Made by a program: the position numbers and the translations under genes. DNA of 64,000 nucleotides from Carboxylicivirga taeanensis (GTDB lineage: Bacteria > Bacteroidota > Bacteroidia > Bacteroidales > Marinilabiliaceae). The stretch covers positions 124,001-188,000 of the forward strand of contig NZ_JBPUSJ010000004.1 in the NCBI RefSeq assembly GCF_051851475.1. The letters are read 5' to 3'. Positions within the stretch are counted from its first letter, which is position 1. Each line of letters begins with the position of its first letter. The notes under the pieces are model-generated. The model was not told the DNA's origin. It made no database searches and saw only the letters and a list, made by a program, of their open reading frames with translations. Positions 34,302 through 42,759 of this stretch are shown here, piece by piece.

Positions 34302-36417
34302 GAGCAGATTGATTAAAACCACCTGGCTTTTTAAAATCGCCATGCTGGTGTTGTGCCTGGGTGTGCAGAGCCCACAGTGCTATGCGCAAAAAAAGAAAGT
34401 GGCTTGTGTGGGAAACAGTGTGACATTTGGCTACGGGATTGATGAACCGGGTAAAAATAGCTATCCGGCGCAGCTTCAGGCCTTACTGGGCGATAGCTAC
34501 GAAGTGGGTAATTTTGGTAAGAGTGGTGCAACATTGCTGCGTAAAGGGCATCGTCCCTATATGCAACAAGAGGAGTTTGAGCAGGCCGTGGCTTTTCAGC
34601 CCGATATCGTAATTGTTTCATTGGGTTTGAATGATACCGATCCGCGCAACTGGCCCAACTACCGGGATGAATTCATAGAAGATTACGGGGCTTTGTTAAA
34701 AAGCTTTGAAAATGCGGATGGCTCCATGCCCGAAATATGGCTGGGCCGCATGACACCGATTTTTCATGCCCATCCACGATTTAAATCCGGCACACGTGAT
34801 TGGTTTTGGCAGATTCAGAAAGCCATTGAACAAGTGGCTTTTAATTGGGATGCTCAGTTGATTGATTGGCATACGCCCCTTCATGCCCGCCCCGATCTTT
34901 TTCCGGATGCTTTGCACCCAACGAAAGAAGGCGCCACTATTATGGCACAGTTGGCCTACCAACACCTTACCGGCGATTTTGGCGGTTTGCAGGTGGCAGA
35001 GCTGTTTAGTGATCACATGGTTTTACAACGCGACACGCTAATTTCCGTTTGGGGCACCGCGAACCGGAGTGAGCCTGTTTCTGTGGATCTGAATGGCGTT
35101 AAGGTGGTAACCCATGCAGGCTTTAATGGTCAATGGCGGTTGGAATTACCGGCCATGCCAGCTGGTGGTCCTTATCAGCTCACCATTGCCAGCAGGTCTG
35201 AAATAATCGTCATAAACGACGTGCTGGTGGGTGATGTATGGTTATGTGCCGGGCAATCTAACATGGCTTTCAGTGTGAAGCAATCGGCTAGCGGGCAACA
35301 GGCCTTGGCTCAGAAAAAATACGGTGCGATCAGGCTTTTGCACTTCCAACCTTTAGCGCCAACGGATCAGGTTGTGTGGGATACAACTATTTTACAAAGG
35401 GTAAATCGACTGGAGTATCTGAGTGGGAATTGGAAGTTGGCTAACAGTGAGTATGTGAGTGATTTTTCGGCCATTGGCTGGTATTTTGGAACCAAGCTGG
35501 AGCGAGAGCTGAACATCCCCATTGGTGTGATTCAAATGGCTGTTGGAGGAAGCCCGACAGAGGCCTGGGTGGATCGTCAAACACTCGAGCACCATCCGCA
35601 ATTGGTGGATATGCTGTATAACTGGCATAACAACGATCATACGATGCAGTGGTGCCGCCAACGGGCAGCTCTAAATACGCAGAGGGCTGCATCCTCCCAT
35701 CAACGGCATCCGTATCAGCCTGCCTATTTATATGAGGCAGGAGTGAAAAAGATCGAAGGTATGGCCATCAAGGGCGTAGTGTGGTATCAGGGGGAATCCA
35801 ATGCGCATAATGTGGAACTGCATGAGGTCCTGTTTCCCACCATGATACGGGCTTGGCGAGCAGCCTTTAAACAGCCGGACTTGCCAGTTGTTTTTGCTCA
35901 ATTATCATCTTTAAATCGTCCCACTTGGCCTCATTTTCGGAATAGTCAGCGAGTAATGGCCAGGCAGTTGCCGCGGGTTTCCATGGTGGTCACCAGTGAT
36001 TATGGCAACGAAACAGACGTCCATCCCATTCATAAGTATCCGGTAGCTGAGCGTTTGGCCTATGCAGCTCTTCGTGATGTTTATGGAAAATCTTCCGTGC
36101 CCTATGGATATGTAGATATTGAAAACGTGAAATTGCACAGCAGCAATGTGGAGATTGTGTTTAGCCACACCAAAAAGCTTCAAACATCAGATGGGAATAG
36201 GGTGAGAGAACTAGAGTTAGCCGGGCAGGATGGTATTTTTCTTCCCGTTGATGGGGTCATAAATAATAATTCGCTGCTGATAAAAACTGATCCTCAAAAT
36301 GTTCAGGCTATTCGTTATGGTTGGCAGCCCTATTCGCAAGCTAACCTGACTAATGAAGACGGCATACCTGTTTCTACTTTTCGAGTAGATGCGCCATTTA
36401 ATCTTAAAACTAAATAA
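34294..36417 (+). CDS. SGNH-hydrolase/sialate O-acetylesterase fusion
   Basis: A protein of about 707 residues from the ATG at 34294, which gives a normal signal peptide ending in CYAQ; a further in-frame ATG at 34231 would overlap GH20 by 71 bases and is less likely. The first half is an SGNH esterase: VGNSVTFGYG (Ser block), GLNDTDP and DALHP (Asp-His). The second half is a SASA-type esterase with AGQSNM and YQGESNA. Two esterase domains in one chain suggest removal of O-acetyl groups from differently substituted sialic acids, which would otherwise block the sialidase or lyase. It shares a base with the next gene. Confidence 0.88.
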   Translation: MSRSRLIKTTWLFKIAMLVLCLGVQSPQCYAQKKKVACVGNSVTFGYGIDEPGKNSYPAQLQALLGDSYEVGNFGKSGATLLRKGHRPYMQQEEFEQAVAFQPDIVIVSLGLNDTDPRNWPNYRDEFIEDYGALLKSFENADGSMPEIWLGRMTPIFHAHPRFKSGTRDWFWQIQKAIEQVAFNWDAQLIDWHTPLHARPDLFPDALHPTKEGATIMAQLAYQHLTGDFGGLQVAELFSDHMVLQRDTLISVWGTANRSEPVSVDLNGVKVVTHAGFNGQWRLELPAMPAGGPYQLTIASRSEIIVINDVLVGDVWLCAGQSNMAFSVKQSASGQQALAQKKYGAIRLLHFQPLAPTDQVVWDTTILQRVNRLEYLSGNWKLANSEYVSDFSAIGWYFGTKLERELNIPIGVIQMAVGGSPTEAWVDRQTLEHHPQLVDMLYNWHNNDHTMQWCRQRAALNTQRAASSHQRHPYQPAYLYEAGVKKIEGMAIKGVVWYQGESNAHNVELHEVLFPTMIRAWRAAFKQPDLPVVFAQLSSLNRPTWPHFRNSQRVMARQLPRVSMVVTSDYGNETDVHPIHKYPVAERLAYAALRDVYGKSSVPYGYVDIENVKLHSSNVEIVFSHTKKLQTSDGNRVRELELAGQDGIFLPVDGVINNNSLLIKTDPQNVQAIRYGWQPYSQANLTNEDGIPVSTFRVDAPFNLKTK

Positions 36418-37103
36418 TGACCATGATACCTAGCACAAAAAATAGTCGGTGGTTCAGCATGATGGGCCTGTTAATTTTACTGTCAACCATGCAGGCGTTG
36501 TCTCAGGAGCAACGTTTCGGAACATATTACCAGCAACGAAAAACATTGTTTGAATTGATGCCCAATACTAAAAATGAAATCATTTTTTTAGGGAATAGTA
36601 TTACTGACGGTGGCGAGTGGAGTGAGCTATTTCAAAATAGGCATGTTAAAAACCGTGGAATAAGCGGAGATATTACAGAAGGCGTGTTGTATCGATTGGA
36701 GGAAGTAACCGAATCAAAGCCGGCCAAAGTGTTTATACTGATTGGAGTTAATGATTTAGCCCGTGGTATTTCTAACGATACTGTTTATGCCAATATCTGC
36801 CGCATTGCAAGTCTTATATTTGAGCAATCGCCTAAAACAACAGTGTATATTCAGAGCATACTACCTGTCAATCCTGATTTTGGAAAATTTACGGGACATT
36901 GCTCCAAAACCGAAGATATTCTGTGGATAAATAAGCAGCTGGCCCAATGGTGTAAGCATAAGCCGGCCGAATTTATTGACCTGTTTTTACACTTTAAAAA
37001 TACGACTAACAACCATATGAATCCTTCATTTACCAATGATGGGCTGCATTTGACTGGTAAGGGCTATTTACACTGGGCCAACATTATCAGACCCTATTTA
37101 TAA
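36417..37103 (+). CDS. SGNH/GDSL-family esterase
   Basis: A 228-residue secreted esterase (signal peptide ending ALSQ). LGNSITDGGEW carries the block I Ser, GVNDLARG the oxyanion Asn, and NDGLHLTGKGY the Asp-His pair, all expected for platelet-activating-factor acetylhydrolase-like SGNH enzymes. It starts on the last base of the SASA gene stop (TAATGA), so it is translationally coupled. Together with the fusion upstream the locus has three SGNH-type domains; deacetylation of sialic acid or of hexosamine is the likely job, but the specific ester is not resolved. Confidence 0.87.
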   Translation: MTMIPSTKNSRWFSMMGLLILLSTMQALSQEQRFGTYYQQRKTLFELMPNTKNEIIFLGNSITDGGEWSELFQNRHVKNRGISGDITEGVLYRLEEVTESKPAKVFILIGVNDLARGISNDTVYANICRIASLIFEQSPKTTVYIQSILPVNPDFGKFTGHCSKTEDILWINKQLAQWCKHKPAEFIDLFLHFKNTTNNHMNPSFTNDGLHLTGKGYLHWANIIRPYL

Positions 37104-37160
37104 CAAAGAATCTATTTTTTTTAGAAAAAGAACGATAACACGAACAGATAGACATTTAAA

Positions 37161-38084
37161 ATGGAAAAGATTAAAGGACTTGTAGCAGCGCCTTTTACGC
37201 CAATGACGGCGGATGGTGCCATTAATTTGAATATTATCCCTTCTTACTACCAATTCTTGAAAAATAATGGGGTAGCTGGTGCGTTTATTAACGGCAGCAC
37301 CGGTGAAGGGGTGTCGCAAACAACACAGGAGCGAAAGCAGGTGGCAGAGGCCTGGGCCAAAGAAATTAAGCAGGATGCTTCCCCCATGAAGCTTATTAAT
37401 CTGGTGGGCGGAACGTCCTACGAAGAATGCATTGAGCTGGCCCGACACTCACAAGCTATTGGTGCTGATGCTATCGCCATTTTGGCTCCTTTCTACTTTA
37501 AGCCGCCAAGCGTTAAGGAGTTGGCCGAATTTGTTAAAACAATCGGGCAGGCAGTGCCTGAATTGCCCGTGTATTTTTACCATATTCCGGTACTTACAGG
37601 CGTAGGATTTGCCATGATTGATTTAATGAAAGAATTACATGGGCAGATGCCAAACTTTGCGGGTATCAAATATACTCATGAGGATTTTATGGATTTCTTG
37701 TCGTGCTTAAACTTTGCCGATGGACAGTATGATATGCTGTGGGGACGTGATGAAAACATGTTGTCTGCTTTAGTTTTAGGAGCCGAAGGTAGTGTGGGAA
37801 GTACTTTCAATTATGCAGCGCCACTTTATCTGGAGTTGATGGCTGCCTACGAAAGAGGTGATTTTAAGGCGGCTCGCCAGCTGCAGCAGCAATCCATTGA
37901 CATGATTCGTTTACTTGGAAAATACGGAGGTATTGGAACCGGTAAGGCCTTTATGCGCTACGTAGGTATTGAATGTGGAAGCTTCCGTTTACCGGTTAAA
38001 GCTATGTCGCAGGAAGCCTATCAGGAATTTGTTAAGGATGTGAAAGCGTTGGACATGGAGGCGCTGTTTTCAAAAGGAGAGTAA
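37161..38084 (+). CDS. nanA: N-acetylneuraminate lyase
   Basis: A 307-residue aldolase of the dihydrodipicolinate synthase family. The Schiff-base lysine is K170 in FAGIKYTHED, the Tyr that assists is Y140 in YFYHIP, and GSTGE at 45-49 binds the carboxylate, as in E. coli NanA. It splits N-acetylneuraminate into N-acetylmannosamine and pyruvate in the cytoplasm and has no signal peptide. Its neighbours (sialidase, transporter-mutarotase fusion, 2-epimerase) make this assignment stronger than sequence alone, since the family also includes other keto-acid aldolases. Confidence 0.9.
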   Translation: MEKIKGLVAAPFTPMTADGAINLNIIPSYYQFLKNNGVAGAFINGSTGEGVSQTTQERKQVAEAWAKEIKQDASPMKLINLVGGTSYEECIELARHSQAIGADAIAILAPFYFKPPSVKELAEFVKTIGQAVPELPVYFYHIPVLTGVGFAMIDLMKELHGQMPNFAGIKYTHEDFMDFLSCLNFADGQYDMLWGRDENMLSALVLGAEGSVGSTFNYAAPLYLELMAAYERGDFKAARQLQQQSIDMIRLLGKYGGIGTGKAFMRYVGIECGSFRLPVKAMSQEAYQEFVKDVKALDMEALFSKGE

Positions 38085-38085
38085 C

Positions 38086-40737
38086 ATGAGACGTACTACA
38101 CTAATTGTACTATTCATATTATCAGCTCTGCTGGGTCCGTTAAGAGCTCAGCAGCAGCTATCTCAAGCCTTACTTGATGTTCTGCCTGCCTCCGGGCAAG
38201 GAGAGACGCATCATGGCTGGGCTGGGGCGTTTATCGGGCAACATAACGAGGTGGTCGTTATGGCCGGAGGCTCTGCCTTTCCTGGCGCTAAACCATGGGA
38301 AGATGGTCAAAAGAAATTTACGAACGAACTGTTACTGGGATGGGAAGAAAATGGACAATTCACCTGGCACAAAGATAAAGCACAGTTGCCCAAAATGGTT
38401 GCCGGAGGTGCTGCTGTCTCCTTGCCAGAAGGAATTTTGTGTACAGGAGGGGCCAATGCTCAGGAGGTATTAGCCGATGCCTGGCTCATTAAGGTAGCAA
38501 ACCAGACCTCTGAAATAATACCTTTTGCCAGCCTCCCATTTCCGTTGAAAGACCATGGGATTGCTGTAATTGGTCGCGATGTGTATATAGCCGGCGGTGT
38601 TACACCACAAGGGTATAATTCCCATTTGTTGGTATACAACCTGGATAACCCGGAAAATGGTTGGCAGATGCTCGCCGGATTGCCTCACGGTATTACCAAT
38701 GCGGTGGTGGAAAGCCAAATGGATGGAAGCGAACAGTGTTTATACGTGATTGGAGGTCGGTATAAGCAAAATGGTAACTCTGTTACTACTTTTAGTAACG
38801 AAGTATGGAAGTTTACGCCATCTCAACAACAGTGGACGAAAAAAAATGCGATTCAGTTAAGTAACAAAAACAGTCTGGCATTAGCTGCTGCCGCAGGTGT
38901 TAAAATTGGTGCCTCACACATTGTTCTGGTGGGGGGCGATACCGGTCATGTCTTTAACCGTGTAGAAAAGGCCATTGGTGAAATGACATCGGACGATGAA
39001 GTTGTGCGCCAGCAGGCAAAGGCGCAGCGCAATGAGCTGTGGTTAAACCATCCGGGCTTTAATAAGGATATATTGGTGTATAATACCATTACCGATAGCT
39101 GGTTCAGTCCGGGTAAACTGAATAGCAATGCGCCGGCAGTTACTTCAGCAGTGTTTTGGCAAAATAAAGTGGTGGTGCCATCTGGTGAGGTTAGCCCAGG
39201 AGTGCGCACCAACCAGGTTATTGCACTCGATTTTCAATCAAATGGTGGATTTGGGTGGTTGAACTACGTGGTATTGGTGCTCTATTTTATAGCCATGTTG
39301 TTGTTAGGGTTCTATTTTATGAAGCGCGAAGGCGATGAGCAGGACTTTTTCAAAGCAGGCGGACGTATTCCTTGGTGGGCGGCAGGTATCAGTATCTTTG
39401 CCACTACCTTAAGTGCCATAACATTTATTGCTATTCCGGCTAAAGCCTATGCAACCGACTGGCGCATGCTGCTTTTTAACTTTACCATCATCATGGTGGT
39501 GCCGGTAATTATTCGTTATTACCTGCCATTTTTCAGGCGTTTAAATATTGGAACAGCCTATGAGTATCTGGAGATGCGGTTCAATAGAACCGTGCGCTGG
39601 GTCGCTTCAGTGCTGTTTATCCTGTTTATGATTACCCGCATTGCCATTGTCCTGTTTTTACCGTCGCTGGCTCTGCATACGGTAACAGGTTTTAGTGTTT
39701 ACTGGTCCATCATCATCATGGGCGTAGTAACCATTGTGTATTGCACCAGTGGCGGCATCGAAGCCGTTGTTTGGGGCGATGTTATTCAGGGATTCATCTT
39801 GTTCGCTGGAGCTTTGTTTGCGCTGGTATTTATGGTGGCCGGCGTCGATGGTGGATTGGGTGGTTTCATTCAGTTATCGCTCGATCAGGATAAACTCTTC
39901 TTATTTGATTCCAGCCTCGATTGGTCCAAGCCGGTTATGTGGGTAGTGCTTTTAGGAGGTTTTGCCAATAGCCTGATTGCCTACACCAGCGACCAATCGG
40001 TGGTACAGCGATATATGACGACCAAAGATGAACGTGCGACCGCCCGAAGCATCTGGTTAAACGGTATTATCAGTGTGCCGGTATCCATAATCTTTTTCCT
40101 TTTAGGAACAGGCTTGTATGCTTTTTATACCTCCAATCCGGGAGCTATATCTATTACTATTCCAAATCTGGATGCCGTGTTTCCGCATTTTATAGTGAGT
40201 GAGATGCCGGCAGGTCTGGCAGGTTTGTTGATAGCAGCTGTATTTGCTGCAGCCATGTCAACCCTTTCTTCTAACATCAATTCAGTAGCTGCTGTTATTA
40301 CTTCTGATTTTTACAAGGTATTGAAGGCGAATGTGTCCGCTCAGAGCACTTTGCTGGTGGCACGTTGGTCGGGCATTATTGTTGGTGTTTTCGGCATCGC
40401 AATGGCTTTGGTGCTGGCTACCTGGGACATTGCTTCTTTATGGGATCAGTTCAATACATTCCTGGGGCTTTTAACAGGCGGATTAGCTGCTTTCTTTATG
40501 ATGGGTATCTTCTTTAAGCGCATTTCGGGAGTGGCTGCCTTAATAGGTGTTGGAGTTGGCCTGGTGGTGTTAAGCTACTTGCGTAATACCTCCGATATGT
40601 CCTTTTTACTTTATGGAGTTGCCGGCATATCAGTAAGCGTATGTGTGGGGTGGTTGTTGAGTTTTATATGGCCCTCAAAATCAGTAAACGATGAGCTAGT
40701 TTATGAAGGAATCAAATCTAATCAGAAAAAAACCTAA
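38086..40737 (+). CDS. Mutarotase (kelch)-sodium symporter fusion for sialic acid
   Basis: An 883-residue fusion. A signal peptide (LRAQ) is followed by a six-blade kelch propeller (about 35-385) with repeated GG and W motifs such as VMAGGSAFPG, YIAGGVTPQGYN and YVIGGRYKQ. This resembles the cyclically permuted NanM-type sialic-acid mutarotase family. A sodium:solute symporter (about 395-870) follows, with GFYFMKREGDEQDFFKAGG, GRIPWWAAGIS and about 13 membrane segments. The propeller would face the periplasm and hand the preferred anomer to the symporter. It begins 1 base after nanA and is 3 bases before the epimerase gene. Confidence 0.88.
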   Translation: MRRTTLIVLFILSALLGPLRAQQQLSQALLDVLPASGQGETHHGWAGAFIGQHNEVVVMAGGSAFPGAKPWEDGQKKFTNELLLGWEENGQFTWHKDKAQLPKMVAGGAAVSLPEGILCTGGANAQEVLADAWLIKVANQTSEIIPFASLPFPLKDHGIAVIGRDVYIAGGVTPQGYNSHLLVYNLDNPENGWQMLAGLPHGITNAVVESQMDGSEQCLYVIGGRYKQNGNSVTTFSNEVWKFTPSQQQWTKKNAIQLSNKNSLALAAAAGVKIGASHIVLVGGDTGHVFNRVEKAIGEMTSDDEVVRQQAKAQRNELWLNHPGFNKDILVYNTITDSWFSPGKLNSNAPAVTSAVFWQNKVVVPSGEVSPGVRTNQVIALDFQSNGGFGWLNYVVLVLYFIAMLLLGFYFMKREGDEQDFFKAGGRIPWWAAGISIFATTLSAITFIAIPAKAYATDWRMLLFNFTIIMVVPVIIRYYLPFFRRLNIGTAYEYLEMRFNRTVRWVASVLFILFMITRIAIVLFLPSLALHTVTGFSVYWSIIIMGVVTIVYCTSGGIEAVVWGDVIQGFILFAGALFALVFMVAGVDGGLGGFIQLSLDQDKLFLFDSSLDWSKPVMWVVLLGGFANSLIAYTSDQSVVQRYMTTKDERATARSIWLNGIISVPVSIIFFLLGTGLYAFYTSNPGAISITIPNLDAVFPHFIVSEMPAGLAGLLIAAVFAAAMSTLSSNINSVAAVITSDFYKVLKANVSAQSTLLVARWSGIIVGVFGIAMALVLATWDIASLWDQFNTFLGLLTGGLAAFFMMGIFFKRISGVAALIGVGVGLVVLSYLRNTSDMSFLLYGVAGISVSVCVGWLLSFIWPSKSVNDELVYEGIKSNQKKT

Positions 40738-40740
40738 AGA

Positions 40741-41937
40741 ATGAAAAATGTAAAAGCAAACAAAGAACGCATTAATCAATTAATCAGTCAGTACCAGAAG
40801 GAGCTCGACGACCATGTTATTCCATTTTGGATGAAACATTCCAAAGACACGGAACACGGCGGTTATTTCACCTGCCTGTCGCGCAAGGGTGAGGTGTACG
40901 ATACTGATAAATTCATCTGGTTGCAAGCCAGGGAAGTGTGGCAGTTTGCTAAACTGTACAATACCTATGAGCAAAAGGCCGAATGGCTTGAAATGGCTGA
41001 GCATGGAGCCGCATTTTTACAAAAGCATGGGGCTGATGATCAGGGGCAATGGTATTTTTCTCTAAATCAAAAAGGAGAACCATTGATCCAGCCATACAAT
41101 ATTTTCTCCGACTGCTTTGCGACCATGGCCTTCGGTCAGTTATATAAGGCAACCGGTAAAGAAGAGTATGGTCAGTTGGCCCGTTCTACCTTCTATTCAA
41201 TTCTTGAGCGTCAGGATAATCCAAAAGGGGTTTATAATAAGGCGTATCCGGGCTCAAGGGCGCTAAAGAATTTCGCATTGCCTATGATTTTGTCTAATCT
41301 GGCTTTGGAGATCGAATCTTTACTGCCACAGGAGCTCATTCAGGAAACCTTGGATAAAATCATCCATGAGGTAATGGAGGTATTCTATTTTCCTGAGGAA
41401 GGATTAGTTTTGGAAAACGTGAGTCCTGATGGGCAGTTTGTCGATTGTTTTGAAGGGCGTTTATTGAATCCGGGGCACGCGATAGAAGCCATGTGGTTCA
41501 TGATGGATTTAGGCGAAAAGTTAAACCGGCCTGAATTAATTGAGAAAGCTGTAAAAATCACCTTAGATACGCTCGAATATGGCTGGGACAAGGAGCATGG
41601 TGGTATTTTTTACTTTATGGATATTAAAGGCCACCCAACTCAACAGCTCGAATGGGATCAAAAGCTATGGTGGGTGCACCTGGAAACTTTGGTGGCCCTG
41701 CTTAAAGGCTACTACCATACGGGCAATGAGGCATGCTGGGAATGGTTCGAAAAAGTACATGATTATGCCTGGAAGCATTTTTCGGATCCGGAGCATGGCG
41801 AGTGGTTTGGTTACCTTAACCGCGAAGGAAAAGTTTTGCTGCCGTTAAAAGGAGGCAAGTGGAAAGGATGTTTTCATGTTCCGCGTGGTTTGCTCTATTG
41901 TTTGCAGACTTTGGAACGAATGAAAGATGAGAGATAG
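40741..41937 (+). CDS. AGE-family N-acylglucosamine 2-epimerase
   Basis: A 398-residue (alpha/alpha)6-barrel epimerase. GRLLNPGHAIEAMWF near residue 240 carries the conserved Arg and His, and KLWWVHLETLVALLKGYY near 305 and the later HGEWFGYLNREG segment complete the usual AGE active-site face. It should convert N-acetylmannosamine from NanA to N-acetylglucosamine, as in the Bacteroides fragilis Nan pathway, giving a route without NanE and NanK. A cellobiose- or mannose-type epimerase is the alternative but is less likely in this locus. A terminator follows. Confidence 0.88.
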   Translation: MKNVKANKERINQLISQYQKELDDHVIPFWMKHSKDTEHGGYFTCLSRKGEVYDTDKFIWLQAREVWQFAKLYNTYEQKAEWLEMAEHGAAFLQKHGADDQGQWYFSLNQKGEPLIQPYNIFSDCFATMAFGQLYKATGKEEYGQLARSTFYSILERQDNPKGVYNKAYPGSRALKNFALPMILSNLALEIESLLPQELIQETLDKIIHEVMEVFYFPEEGLVLENVSPDGQFVDCFEGRLLNPGHAIEAMWFMMDLGEKLNRPELIEKAVKITLDTLEYGWDKEHGGIFYFMDIKGHPTQQLEWDQKLWWVHLETLVALLKGYYHTGNEACWEWFEKVHDYAWKHFSDPEHGEWFGYLNREGKVLLPLKGGKWKGCFHVPRGLLYCLQTLERMKDER

Positions 41938-42008
41938 TCACGATTGACTATAGGCAGCGTTTTTTGTATTGGCGTGCCACACAATAATTAATTAAAGGTT
42001 TAGTTAAT

Positions 42009-42062
42009 AAGTTCAACTGATTATAGCTTCGTGATTGCAGGCTGGTCAGTTGAACTTTTTTG
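42009..42062 (+). terminator. Terminator closing the sialic-acid locus
   Basis: A perfect 12-base stem (42009-42020 with 42046-42057) with a 25-base loop and a following T-run. It lies between the epimerase gene and the ECF sigma gene. Confidence 0.75.
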
Positions 42063-42090
42063 CATTGTTTATCCACTTCTTAAACCTGAA

Positions 42091-42123
42091 TTTGGTTAAT
42101 TAAGGCGTTTTATCTTATTTTCG
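42091..42123 (+). promoter_or_regulatory. Candidate promoter for the ECF sigma gene
   Basis: TTTG at 42091-42094 and TATTTTCG at 42116-42123 are 21 bases apart, one mismatch from the Bacteroidota consensus. The ATG follows at 42131, which would leave a very short or absent leader. Confidence 0.4.
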
Positions 42124-42130
42124 GCATCTC

Positions 42131-42682
42131 ATGACAGAGAAAAAAGCAGATATTAAATCCGGTGTTGTTAGAAATGAAAGTTTTGACCATATTTTCAAAA
42201 CCTACTACTCAGCATTGTGTTTGTATGCCCAAAAGTATCTGCAGGATCAATACCAGGCCGAAGACGCTGTGCAGGAGGTGTTTTATCAGTTACTTCAAAA
42301 AGACGAAACCCTGGATCGGTATAAAGATATTCGTTCATACTTGTACCAGGCCGTTAGAAATCAATGCCTCAATGATATTCGGCATCAAAAGGTGAAGCAA
42401 AAGCATCAGGAAAAAATTATTCATTACAATCAGGAGGAAAAGGATTTCTTCAGCGACCTGATTAGTGCAGAGGTGTATAGGCAATTGGCACAAGCCCTTA
42501 ATCATCTGCCTCAGCAATGCCGAACAGTGTATAAGCTTTCGCTGGAAGGCTTGAAATCTATTGAAATTGCCGAAGATTTGGGAATCTCAGTCGAAACGGT
42601 TAAGACTCACCGCAAGCGGGCAAAAAAAATTCTGAAAGAGCAGTTGAAAAATTTGTTCTCACTTCTTTTTATGGGCGCCTAG
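42131..42682 (+). CDS. ECF sigma factor, RpoE/FecI type
   Basis: A 183-residue sigma-70-family factor of the extracytoplasmic function class. Region 2 holds YLQDQYQAEDAVQEVFYQLL (about 37-56) with the usual core-binding and -10-recognition helices, and region 4 has LGISVETVKTHRKRAKKIL (about 148-166) for -35 binding. The FecR-like anti-sigma gene lies 77 bases downstream, and an STN-containing SusC follows, so a cell-surface signal relayed through SusC and FecR should free this sigma to activate the locus. Confidence 0.93.
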   Translation: MTEKKADIKSGVVRNESFDHIFKTYYSALCLYAQKYLQDQYQAEDAVQEVFYQLLQKDETLDRYKDIRSYLYQAVRNQCLNDIRHQKVKQKHQEKIIHYNQEEKDFFSDLISAEVYRQLAQALNHLPQQCRTVYKLSLEGLKSIEIAEDLGISVETVKTHRKRAKKILKEQLKNLFSLLFMGA

Positions 42683-42759
42683 GCTTAGAGAAAAAAAGTT
42701 AATTTTTTATTACCCACTTTTTCATTCTTGAGCGTCTAAGTATATGAAAGCATTATTAC

